A stretch of 49,514 nucleotides of DNA from an uncultured Haliea sp. (GTDB lineage Bacteria; Pseudomonadota; Gammaproteobacteria; Pseudomonadales; Halieaceae): the NCBI GenBank assembly GCA_947258585.1, contig CAMYIZ010000001.1:1-49514 (forward strand). The letters are read 5' to 3'. Below the pieces are notes generated by a model. The model was not told where the DNA came from, made no database searches, and saw nothing but the letters and a program-made list of their open reading frames with translations. The first letter of the stretch is position 1. Each line of letters opens with the position of its first letter. A program made the position numbers and the translations under genes. This document shows positions 17,375-24,360 of the stretch, in pieces.

Positions 17375-18043
17375 TCAAAGTCCCACGATTCCGGGCAGGC
17401 CGCTGATGTCCTTGATTACATGGTAATCATAATAGGGACTGGAGGGGCCGTGGCCGCGATCGACGAACACCGTATTCTTGATACCGATGTCGTGAGCGGA
17501 CATCAGGTCATAACGCAGGCTGGAGGACACGTGCAGCACATCCTCAGGGTTGCAGCCAAGCCTGTCGAACATGTACTCGAAAGCCTGCAGCCGGGGCTTG
17601 TAGGCCTGGGCGTCTTCAGCGGTATACGCCGCGTGGAAGGGCGCCTCCAGCAGCTTCACATTGTGCGGCAGCTGCTGGTTGTTGGCGTTGGACAGGATCA
17701 CCAGGGGAATTTCCTTGGCAATGCGCTTGAGAGGCTCTGCCACGTCAGGATGTGGGCCCCAGGTGGGAACAGCCTCGTAGATGGTGCGGGGATCCTGCTG
17801 CCGGAACTCGATCTTCCAGCGCCTGCAGCTGCGCTCCACGGCGTTGTAGATGACGTGCTCGTAGGGCTTCCAGGCGCCCAGTACCTCGTCGAGCCGGTAG
17901 GCCGCGAAATCCTTGATGAACTGCTCCATCTGGTCGGGATTGATGCGGTCGGCAAACATCTCACGCGCCATGTCGGCCATGCGGAAACGGGTCAGAGTGC
18001 CGTAGCAGTCGAATGTTATGTACTTCGGTTTGAACTGGGTCAT
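17375..18043 (-). CDS. HAD hydrolase, type II haloacid-dehalogenase-like
   Basis: A 222-residue HAD-superfamily protein. Motif I is FDCYGTLTRF with the nucleophile Asp12, motif II VILSNANN, motif III Lys in YKPRLQAF, and motif IV VSSSLRYDLMSAHDIG with VFVDR. DCYGT instead of DVFGT is common in HAD type II proteins whose substrates are not haloacids. It opens the ten-gene operon (GGAAGG lies before the ATG) and is followed by the PuuB-like oxidase at three bases. Its role may be removal of phosphate or halide from an intermediate; nothing in the sequence decides. Confidence 0.8.
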   Translation of the reverse strand: MTQFKPKYITFDCYGTLTRFRMADMAREMFADRINPDQMEQFIKDFAAYRLDEVLGAWKPYEHVIYNAVERSCRRWKIEFRQQDPRTIYEAVPTWGPHPDVAEPLKRIAKEIPLVILSNANNQQLPHNVKLLEAPFHAAYTAEDAQAYKPRLQAFEYMFDRLGCNPEDVLHVSSSLRYDLMSAHDIGIKNTVFVDRGHGPSSPYYDYHVIKDISGLPGIVGL

Positions 18044-18357
18044 GGTATTCCTTCCGGGATTCAGTTGAAGTGGATGAACCGGGAATCATTACAGCATGAC
18101 ACAGTCAAAAGATAGTCCCGAATCCTGCGGTGACGAGCCGCAGATTAATTTGTTTTGACAGCCCAATCGACAGACTTTGCCGCGCTGCCGGCAACACAAT
18201 CCCCCGCGCCAGGCCACACTTGCTCGATGGCGGTAGAAAATGCCGGAGGCGGACAGGAAAACGGGATTTCCGGCGCAACTTCCCCCCGGTTACAACAGCG
18301 GACTCTCTGCAATGCTTCTAACATGGCGACAAATCCAACCCCGAAGCGAGATACCGT
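18044..18357. promoter_or_regulatory. Divergent intergenic region between the catabolic operon and the cupin gene
   Basis: These 314 bases must hold the promoter of the long minus-strand operon and of the plus-strand cupin gene. A TTGACA at 18155-18160 lacks a -10 box at 16-18 bases. The 94-bp element seen at 20218 and 24199 is not present here. No other structure was recognised. Confidence 0.4.
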
Positions 18358-18711
18358 ATGTCATTGCTGATCAGCGTCAACCCCAACCCCGCAACCACGC
18401 CCCGCGAATCCACGGCCGACCCCGACAGGCTGGTAGAGGGAAATCCTCAGTTCAAGACCTGGCCACTGGACGCAGCGCGCGGCGAGGAAGTCAAGACGGG
18501 CCTGTGGCAGGCGACCCCCGGCGTGACGCGGTCGATCAAGGGCGAGACCTTCGAGTTCTGTCATATCCTTGAGGGCGTTGTCGAGTTGACCCCGGAAATT
18601 GGCGAACCGGTTGTGTACCGGGCCGGTGACAGCTTCCTCATGAAGCCCGGCTACAAGGGTCTGTGGCGCACCATTGAAACCGTGAAGAAAATCTACGTCA
18701 CTGTCGGTTGA
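18358..18711 (+). CDS. Small cupin protein (DUF861/Cupin_3, EutQ-like)
   Basis: A 117-residue single-domain cupin. KTGLWQATPGVTRSIKG and FEFCHILEGVVELTP are the first conserved cupin motif, and VYRAGDSFLMKPGYKGLWRTIE the second; the Trp before the last strand (GLW) is typical of Cupin_3. Only one metal-binding His (CHIL) is evident, so it may not bind metal. Such cupins often accompany flavin oxidases and aldehyde dehydrogenases of amine and amino-acid catabolism. It is divergent from the ten-gene operon and convergent with the next flavin oxidase gene, sharing a hairpin with it. Confidence 0.78.
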   Translation: MSLLISVNPNPATTPRESTADPDRLVEGNPQFKTWPLDAARGEEVKTGLWQATPGVTRSIKGETFEFCHILEGVVELTPEIGEPVVYRAGDSFLMKPGYKGLWRTIETVKKIYVTVG

Positions 18712-18740
18712 ACCAGACCTGGACGGTCGGAGAGCCAGTC

Positions 18741-18764
18741 GAGACCGGGAGTCACCCCGGTCTC
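18741..18764. terminator. Bidirectional hairpin between convergent genes
   Basis: GAGACCGGG and CCCGGTCTC form a perfect 9-bp stem around a six-base loop, 30 bases after the cupin stop and overlapping the last codons of the convergent oxidase gene. On the plus strand it is followed by AAATAG rather than a T-run, so termination may be weak or Rho-aided. Confidence 0.42.
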
Positions 18765-20085
18765 AAATAGATCCCAGCTCCAGCCGCGATCCATCCACCA
18801 GGCGAGACAGGCGAAACGGCGTCACATCCGCAAAGGGGGCGTCGTTTGCCACCAGCTGCGCGGCCAGCAGCCCCAGCCCGGGCCCCAGGCCAAAGCCGTG
18901 CCCTGAACAGCCCGCGGCCAGGTAAAAGCCCGCCATGCCGTCCACCGGCGAGATGACCGGCACCGAGTCGGGAGTGCAGTCCACATAACCGCCCCAGGAC
19001 TCCGCGACCTGAATGCCCGCCAGCGCCGGGAACAGTTTCCGCACCCGTTCCAGGGTTTTGGCCACCAAGCGCGGATCCGGCTCGGGATCCAGCACCCGCA
19101 GGTGATCCTGGGCAATCATTTTCTCTCCCTGCCATCCCCCCAGTGCCTCTGGCCCCTCGACAAAGGATTTACCGATGCCGAAGGTCACATTCTTGAAGCG
19201 CTTGATGAACGCGGGCATAAACTCCCGGGTGTAACGCAGGGCCTGGGGTGTGATCTCGATGCGGCCCTTGCCGCTGATGGCCATGGTGTAGCTGCCATCC
19301 ACACGGCGGGTCAGGGTGCAATCCGGCGTGTAAACTGCACCGCCGATGTCCGGCGCCGGGGCCGTGCGCATCGCCGTCTGGCGCACGGAGGCCTGGGGGA
19401 AGCTGACCCCATAGCCACGACAGAAGGACGATGCCCAGGCGCCTGCGGCACACAGGACTGCGTCCGCGCGAATCAGCCCCCGCTCGGTAACAACGCCAGT
19501 GACGGCGCCGTTGGTGACATCGAGCCCCAGCGCCAGGCAATTCTGGTGGATGGTTGCGCCCCGCGCCCGCGCACCCTCCGCGATCAAGGGGGCGGCCAGC
19601 GCCGGTTCCGCCTTGCCATCGTTTACCGAATGGACTCCTCCGAGCCAGGTGCGCCCGCTGGAACCAATCATGGCCGCGGCGTCCTCGCCACTCAGCATGC
19701 GCGAGTCGACGCCAAACTGGCGCGCGACTTCTTGCCAGGCTTCCCATTCCGCCAACTGCGCGGGGTTATCCGTTGCATAGCGCAAGCCACAGCGGCGGAA
19801 TCCCAGGTCATGACCCGTCTCGGTCGTGAGCTCGTCCCACAGCCGCATGGAAACGATGGATACCGGCAACTCCCTGTAGTCACGATTTTGCTGCCGGCAC
19901 CAGCCCCAGTTCCGGCTCGACTGCTCGCCAGCGACCTGCCCCTTCTCGATCACCGCCACCGACAGCCCCTGCCTGGACAGGAAGTAGGCGGCAGTGACAC
20001 CGATGATGCCACCGCCAATCACCACCACATCGGCGCGGGCTGGCAGCACTTCGTCGCTGTGAATCCGGATCAATTGTTTGGACAT
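18763..20085 (-). CDS. FAD-dependent amino-acid oxidase, DAO family
   Basis: A 440-residue flavoenzyme from the ATG at 20085, chosen because AAGGCGG lies just upstream and the preceding 22 in-frame codons have no family similarity. The FAD fold is ADVVVIGGGIIGVTAAYFLS, followed by GQVAGEQSSRNWGWCRQQ, a motif typical of DadA/glycine-oxidase-like proteins in which Cys or His near the flavin is common. The C-terminal block is DSVPVISPVDGMAGFYLAAG with SGHGFGLGPGLG. It probably deaminates a D- or N-alkyl amino acid. A Fur-like sequence lies just upstream and one copy of the 94-bp element about 130 bases upstream, so its expression may respond to both iron and a catabolic signal. Confidence 0.83.
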   Translation of the reverse strand: MSKQLIRIHSDEVLPARADVVVIGGGIIGVTAAYFLSRQGLSVAVIEKGQVAGEQSSRNWGWCRQQNRDYRELPVSIVSMRLWDELTTETGHDLGFRRCGLRYATDNPAQLAEWEAWQEVARQFGVDSRMLSGEDAAAMIGSSGRTWLGGVHSVNDGKAEPALAAPLIAEGARARGATIHQNCLALGLDVTNGAVTGVVTERGLIRADAVLCAAGAWASSFCRGYGVSFPQASVRQTAMRTAPAPDIGGAVYTPDCTLTRRVDGSYTMAISGKGRIEITPQALRYTREFMPAFIKRFKNVTFGIGKSFVEGPEALGGWQGEKMIAQDHLRVLDPEPDPRLVAKTLERVRKLFPALAGIQVAESWGGYVDCTPDSVPVISPVDGMAGFYLAAGCSGHGFGLGPGLGLLAAQLVANDAPFADVTPFRLSRLVDGSRLELGSI

Positions 20086-20104
20086 GGGTGGCCGCCTTTT
20101 CAGT

Positions 20105-20119
20105 CGGTAATGATTATCA
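20105..20119 (-). promoter_or_regulatory. Fur-box-like sequence upstream of the flavin oxidase
   Basis: On the minus strand the sequence is TGATAATCATTACCG. It matches the 7-1-7 Fur consensus TGATAAT-N-ATTATCA at 12 of 14 positions. It lies 20-34 bases before the ATG at 20085, a position where repressor binding would block expression. The surrounding DNA is GC-rich, which makes a chance match less likely, but only one copy is present. Confidence 0.35.
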
Positions 20120-20217
20120 GTGGAAACCGGGACCGGCCTCGACCAAGTCATGGCGATTAGCCCTCGCGGGGTTCACAGGCTCCCGCGGAGAGGGACTGCT
20201 TGCTGATGACTCCGAAC

Positions 20218-20311
20218 AGTCTAGCTGAGGCAGGTTCGCACCCGCTGCCAATTCCCCGATGGCAAAGGCGAGTAATGCCGAAATGGCACGCCATGGCGGC
20301 AGATGCTGCCG
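20218..20311 (-). promoter_or_regulatory. 94-bp conserved upstream element, copy A
   Basis: This aligns without gaps to 24199-24292, 60 of 94 bases identical. The identity is concentrated in blocks: AGTCTAGC, TGCCAATT, AGTA-N-TGCCGAA and CAGATGCTGCCG. On the minus strand the last-read block gives TAGACT, a plausible -10 box, preceded by three (C/T)GGCA boxes spaced 31 and 30 bases. The TAGACT here is about 133 bases before the flavin oxidase ATG (20085). The element may also act on the divergent PLP-enzyme gene. Confidence 0.6.
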
Positions 20312-20392
20312 GGAAATCCGGCGATGCGTGCAACCGGCCAAGGATGCCGTGTTCAGTGAAATGGCGGGTGAAACTACACCATAAACTTACGC

Positions 20393-20421
20393 TTGCGGCG
20401 GGTAATTCAGCACAATATACG
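20393..20421 (+). promoter_or_regulatory. Weak candidate promoter of the PLP enzyme gene
   Basis: TTGCGG (20393-20398) and TATACG (20416-20421) are separated by 17 bases. They match 3 and 4 of 6 sigma-70 positions. Transcription would start near 20428, about 43 bases before the ATG at 20471. Confidence 0.25.
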
Positions 20422-20470
20422 CTCTTTCTGCTGGTACTGTGCCAGTCGTGGTCAACAGGAGTTCACACCC

Positions 20471-21637
20471 ATGAGCAGACAGAGCCCAGCACGGCAGCAC
20501 ACCTTGCACACCCTCGAAACGCCCTGCCTGGTGCTGGATGCGGAGCGCATGGAGCGCAACATACGCCGACTGCGGGAGCGCCTGGCAGAACTTGGCCCGA
20601 GCCTGCGGCCGCACCTCAAGACCGCGAAATCGGTGGAGGTGGCGAGTCGGGTAATGACCAGCGACGCAGGCCCGGCCACCGTGTCAACACTCAAGGAAGC
20701 GGAACAGTTCGCTGCCGCCGGCGTGCACGACCTGATCTATGCGGTGGGCATTGCTCCGGGCAGCAAACTCGAGCGGGTAGCGGCCCTGCGCGCCGGGGGC
20801 ACGGAGCTCTCGATTATCCTCGATACAGTCGAGCAGGCACAGTTTGTTGCGGAGGCCTGCCGCAACTCAGGCGACGCCATCCCGGTCCTGATAGAGATTG
20901 ACTGCGACGGCCACCGCTCGGGAGTGCGGCCAGAGGACAGCCTCACCCTGCTGGAGATCGGTCGCACCCTGCACCAGGGGGGCACCGAGTTGCGCGGTGT
21001 TCTCACCCATGCGGGTGGCAGCTACGCGGCGCGCGGCGCTGCTGCGCTGGAACGCTGTGCCGAGGAAGAGCGAGCCGCTGCGGTCAAGGCCGCGGAAACC
21101 CTGCGCGAGGCGGGCCTGCCCTGCCCGGTCGTCAGCGTTGGCTCCACACCCACGGCGCACTTCGCCCGGGACCTTGCCGGTGTCACCGAGGTAAGGGCTG
21201 GAGTATTCGTGTTCTTCGACCTGGTGATGGCCGGCATCGGTGTCTGCACACTCGACGACATTGCCCTGTCGGTACTCGCCACCGTGATCGGGCATCAGCC
21301 GGAGAAGGGCTGGATTCTCGTGGATGCGGGCTGGATGGCCCTGTCCAGGGACCGGGGCACCGCCAAACAGGACGTCGACCAAGGGTATGGCCTGGTCTGC
21401 GATATCAACGGCAAACCCTACGGTGACCTGATCGTCGCGGACGCCAATCAGGAGCACGGGGTCCTGGCCATGCGGAACGGCGCAGACTCAGCGCTTCCCG
21501 ACCTCCCCATCGGCACCCGAGTCCGGATACTGCCCAATCACGCCTGCGCCACCGGCGCCCAGCATGACCGCTACCATGTTGTCCGCACCGGCTCGGAGAC
21601 AGTTGACGCAGAGTGGCCCCGCTTTGGCGGCTGGTAA
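20471..21637 (+). CDS. PLP-dependent D-threonine aldolase / D-serine dehydratase family enzyme (DSD1 type)
   Basis: A 388-residue fold-type III PLP enzyme, starting at the ATG with AGGAG nine bases upstream. The N-terminal alanine-racemase-like barrel carries the PLP Lys region LRPHLKTAKSVEVA. VSVGSTPTAHFAR and VTEVRAGVFVFFD bind the phosphate. The C-terminal D-serine-dehydratase-like domain has NHACATGAQHDRYHVV, whose His and Cys match the Zn/Mn ligands of eukaryotic-type D-serine dehydratase. Family members cleave D-threonine and other D-3-hydroxy amino acids or dehydrate D-serine and D-threo-3-hydroxyaspartate; which reaction applies is open. It is divergent from a flavin oxidase with a repeated control element between them. 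Confidence 0.85.
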   Translation: MSRQSPARQHTLHTLETPCLVLDAERMERNIRRLRERLAELGPSLRPHLKTAKSVEVASRVMTSDAGPATVSTLKEAEQFAAAGVHDLIYAVGIAPGSKLERVAALRAGGTELSIILDTVEQAQFVAEACRNSGDAIPVLIEIDCDGHRSGVRPEDSLTLLEIGRTLHQGGTELRGVLTHAGGSYAARGAAALERCAEEERAAAVKAAETLREAGLPCPVVSVGSTPTAHFARDLAGVTEVRAGVFVFFDLVMAGIGVCTLDDIALSVLATVIGHQPEKGWILVDAGWMALSRDRGTAKQDVDQGYGLVCDINGKPYGDLIVADANQEHGVLAMRNGADSALPDLPIGTRVRILPNHACATGAQHDRYHVVRTGSETVDAEWPRFGGW

Positions 21638-21699
21638 TGGCTAACGAAAATCGGCGGGAGTGTCGTTGACCACCCGATCGGCTGCCAATTCAGTCGGCC

Positions 21700-22575
21700 T
21701 CAACCCAATGACTGGCTGCAGAGCGCAAACACCCGCGCTCGCTCCGACGGCGGCGGCGCTCCGCGAACCATTTGGGTAGCTGTGTCGACGCAGGCCAGGC
21801 CGCGGGATTCCAGCCAGGGGCCGAGGCCGGAATCCGCGCGGGTGTCCACCCGCACAAAGCCCGTCGGCAGCTGCGACAGAATGCTGTCTATCAGAACGCG
21901 GGCAGCGTCGACATCTGGCGCAATGACGGGGCCAATCACATGCCCCTTGCCGAAAGCCCGGCACGCCGCATAGCCTGTCACGCTGCCGCCGCTGGCGAGC
22001 ACGGTCAACTGTCCGACCTCCGCTATACGCTTGAGCAGCTCAGGCCGGGGCATTCCCAGCGCGGCTTCATCCAACCTGATGATCTCGGTCAGATCGGCAT
22101 CCGCTGCGCTTTTGATATGGGAATCAATGGGTTCCACCAGACCCGGCCGCTCACCAGCGGCCACGAACACGCCCTGATGTTGGTTCAGTGTTCCCGTGGG
22201 AACAAACCCCCGGCGCCGATAGAGTTCCAGTGCCTCGGCGGTGGAATTCAGGAAGATGTTCCTCGGGCCAGCACCGTCCAGGAGTGCGTCGACGAGACGC
22301 GCCCCGTAACCGCGTCCCTTACACTGGGTCGCCACGATTATCATCCCGACACTGGCAAAGGCGCCGCCGTAGTCCCAGCGCATTGCCGTACCGACCAGCT
22401 GACCGTCCTGCTCCAGGGCCAGCCCGTCACCCAGGCTGTGGGCAAACGCCCAGTCTTCCAGCCGGTACGGCCAACCCAGCGCCGATGACAGCGCCAGCGC
22501 CTGCGGCAGATGCGCGACAGTGAGCTTTTTCAACACCGCCCCACTGGTCTCTTCGAACATGGCTTGAGACTCCAT
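21700..22575 (-). CDS. GNAT N-acetyltransferase with two GNAT-like halves
   Basis: A 291-residue protein from the ATG at 22575, with AGGAG seven bases upstream. The first half has the acetyl-CoA-binding pattern GMIIVATQCKGRGYGARLVDALL, close to the GNAT Q/RxxGxG/A motif, and NSTAEALELYRRRGFVPTG. The second half (from about residue 145: YAACRAFGKGHVIGPVIAPD) is a C-terminal acetyltransferase-like domain as in YitH/HolE-type proteins. The substrate is unknown; amine or amino-acid acetylation would fit the M20 deacylase and aldehyde dehydrogenase in the same group. The preceding ALDH gene stops about 100 bases before this start. Confidence 0.78.
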   Translation of the reverse strand: MESQAMFEETSGAVLKKLTVAHLPQALALSSALGWPYRLEDWAFAHSLGDGLALEQDGQLVGTAMRWDYGGAFASVGMIIVATQCKGRGYGARLVDALLDGAGPRNIFLNSTAEALELYRRRGFVPTGTLNQHQGVFVAAGERPGLVEPIDSHIKSAADADLTEIIRLDEAALGMPRPELLKRIAEVGQLTVLASGGSVTGYAACRAFGKGHVIGPVIAPDVDAARVLIDSILSQLPTGFVRVDTRADSGLGPWLESRGLACVDTATQMVRGAPPPSERARVFALCSQSLG

Positions 22576-22676
22576 CTGAGTTCTCCTGACTTCGGTAGTA
22601 TTCGCTGCAGGTAACTGAACCAGGGCTCGGTTCGTTTCTGTCGACGGGACCGTGCCCTGCCACATCCAGCCGACCG

Positions 22677-24131
22677 TCAATCCAGGCCAAGCACCGCCTT
22701 GGTCTCCAGGTATTCATCCAGCCCCTCTACGCCATACTCCCGGCCATTGCCCGATTGCTTGTAGCCTCCGAAAGGCGCATGGGGACTCCAGGCGGGGTGG
22801 TTGACGTGAACCTGGCCACAGCGCAAACGCGCGGCCACATCCCGGATGGTCGCGGTATCCCTGCCCTGGATGTGAGCTGCTAGTCCATACACCGTGTCGT
22901 TGGCCATTTCGACTGCCTGGTCCACGCTGTCATAGGGAATGATGGAGAGCACAGGCCCGAAGATTTCCTCGCGAGCGATAGTCATGTCGGGCGTTACCGC
23001 GGAAAACACCGTGGGACGCACATAATATCCCCGATCCAGGCCTTCCGGCCGGCCGGGGCCACCACAGACCAGCCGGGCGCCCTCGGCGATACCTGTCTCT
23101 ATCATCTTGCACACCCGCTCGAACTGGGCCCGGTTGGCGATGGGCCCATGGGTGCTCGCCTCGGACGCGGGATCGCCGACCACAAACCCGGAAACGGCAT
23201 CCCGGGCCAGCGCCTCCACCTCGGCGAGCTTGTCTCGCGGTACCAACATGCGGGTTGGGGCGCTGCAGGACTGGCCGAGATTGCGGAAACATGCGCCTAC
23301 GCCCAATGGTATGGCCCGGGGAAGATCCGCATCCGGCAGCACAATATTGGCCGACTTGCCGCCCAGTTCCTGGGCCACGCGCTTGACTGTCGTTGCGGCC
23401 GTTTGCGCCACAAGGATGCCGGCGCGCGTGGAGCCGGTGATGGAGACCATATCCACCTCCGGATGGCCGGCCAGGGCGGCGCCCACGCCTTCGCCATTAC
23501 CATTCACCAGATTGAATACACCGGCTGGGATACCGGCCTCGGCGATCACCTCAGCGAACAGCAGCGCGTTCAGGGGTGACAGTTCACTGGGTTTCAAGAC
23601 AACTGTACACCCGACCACCAGGGCGGGGCCGACCTTCGCCGCGATCTGATACAGCGGCCAGTTCCAGGGTGTTATCAGGCCACAAACGCCTATCGGCTCG
23701 CGCAGGACCGATATATCGCCACGACGGCTGACAAAGGGATAACTGCTGGCGTTTTCCATCGCCGCACGCAAGTGCTCTGCTGCGAGAGGCACCTGGGCAC
23801 TGCGGCCGTAGCTTATGGGAGCACCCATCTCCAGGGCCAGGACACTGGCAAACACATCCACCCTCTCGAGGAGCAAACTGTGAACCTTGCCCAGCAGGTG
23901 GATTCGATCTGAAAGCGGAGTCGCGGCCCAGCCGGGAAACGCGCGCCGGGCCGCCGCCACCGCCCTGTCAACATCAGCAGCACTGCCCAGGGTCAGCTCG
24001 GCGACCACTTCCTCCGAAGCCGGATTTACGACTGGAACGTGCCCCGAAGCGTCTGCGTCGCACCATTTCCCATCGATAAAGACCTGATTGAGCCTGGTCG
24101 AATCCAGCAGATTCCCGAGTTTAGAAATCAT
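22677..24131 (-). CDS. Aldehyde dehydrogenase, NAD(P)-dependent
   Basis: A 484-residue ALDH-superfamily enzyme from the ATG at 24131, with AAGGA upstream. Motifs are TPWNWPLYQIAAKVGPAL (cofactor loop with the catalytic Asn), SITGSTRAG, the general base Glu in VAQELGGKSANIV, the catalytic Cys in NLGQSCSAPTRMLV, and EEIFGPVLSI with PFGGYKQSGNGREYG near the C-terminus. It would oxidise an aldehyde made by the amine or amino-acid oxidases or by the aldolase-type PLP enzyme. The second copy of the 94-bp element lies 68-161 bases upstream, so this gene is the most direct candidate target of the shared control. Confidence 0.9.
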   Translation of the reverse strand: MISKLGNLLDSTRLNQVFIDGKWCDADASGHVPVVNPASEEVVAELTLGSAADVDRAVAAARRAFPGWAATPLSDRIHLLGKVHSLLLERVDVFASVLALEMGAPISYGRSAQVPLAAEHLRAAMENASSYPFVSRRGDISVLREPIGVCGLITPWNWPLYQIAAKVGPALVVGCTVVLKPSELSPLNALLFAEVIAEAGIPAGVFNLVNGNGEGVGAALAGHPEVDMVSITGSTRAGILVAQTAATTVKRVAQELGGKSANIVLPDADLPRAIPLGVGACFRNLGQSCSAPTRMLVPRDKLAEVEALARDAVSGFVVGDPASEASTHGPIANRAQFERVCKMIETGIAEGARLVCGGPGRPEGLDRGYYVRPTVFSAVTPDMTIAREEIFGPVLSIIPYDSVDQAVEMANDTVYGLAAHIQGRDTATIRDVAARLRCGQVHVNHPAWSPHAPFGGYKQSGNGREYGVEGLDEYLETKAVLGLD

Positions 24132-24198
24132 GGCAAGTAATCCTTGTTTGTTGAAAGGCGCCCGCGTACGCAGCCTGGTCACCGGTCGCACACGATCA

Positions 24199-24292
24199 AG
24201 TCTAGCGGATGCCTTGTGGCGCTCGTTGCCAATTGCTCAGAAGCGAGAGAAAGTACTGCCGAATAGCGTCGATTCCACAGCAGATGCTGCCG
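24199..24292 (-). promoter_or_regulatory. 94-bp conserved upstream element, copy B
   Basis: Partner of copy A at 20218-20311, in the same orientation relative to the minus-strand gene it precedes. The candidate -10 TAGACT is the complement of 24199-24204, 68 bases before the ALDH start. The upstream boxes CAATTGGCA, TTCGGCA and CGGCAGCATCTG occupy identical positions in both copies, while bases between them differ. That pattern indicates selection on binding sites rather than simple recent duplication. Confidence 0.62.
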
Positions 24293-24360
24293 ACACCGTT
24301 TGCGACCGCTGGCTGTGAGATCCACTCCACACTACGGCTGGCCGGTGGGGCCGGCGCCGC

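Larger units (their letters stand above)
20086..20470. promoter_or_regulatory. Divergent control region between the flavin oxidase and the PLP enzyme
   Basis: These 385 bases separate two divergent genes. They hold a Fur-like site (20105-20119), the 94-bp repeated element (20218-20311) and a weak plus-strand promoter (20393-20421), each listed separately. Confidence 0.6.

Noticed and set aside
17375-18043. True haloacid dehalogenase
   Set aside because: General HAD motifs are present, but nothing supports a halogenated substrate, and the context is amine or amino-acid catabolism.
18155-18160. TTGACA as a promoter of the cupin gene
   Set aside because: No acceptable -10 sequence occurs at 16-18 bases.
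20086-20151. Longer start for the flavin oxidase at 20151
   Set aside because: The added 22 residues do not resemble the family, and the ATG at 20085 has its own ribosome-binding site.
20218-20311. Sigma-54 promoter at the TTGGCA block of the repeated element
   Set aside because: The GG and GC pairs are separated by 8 rather than 10 bases and the second copy does not keep the GC pair properly.
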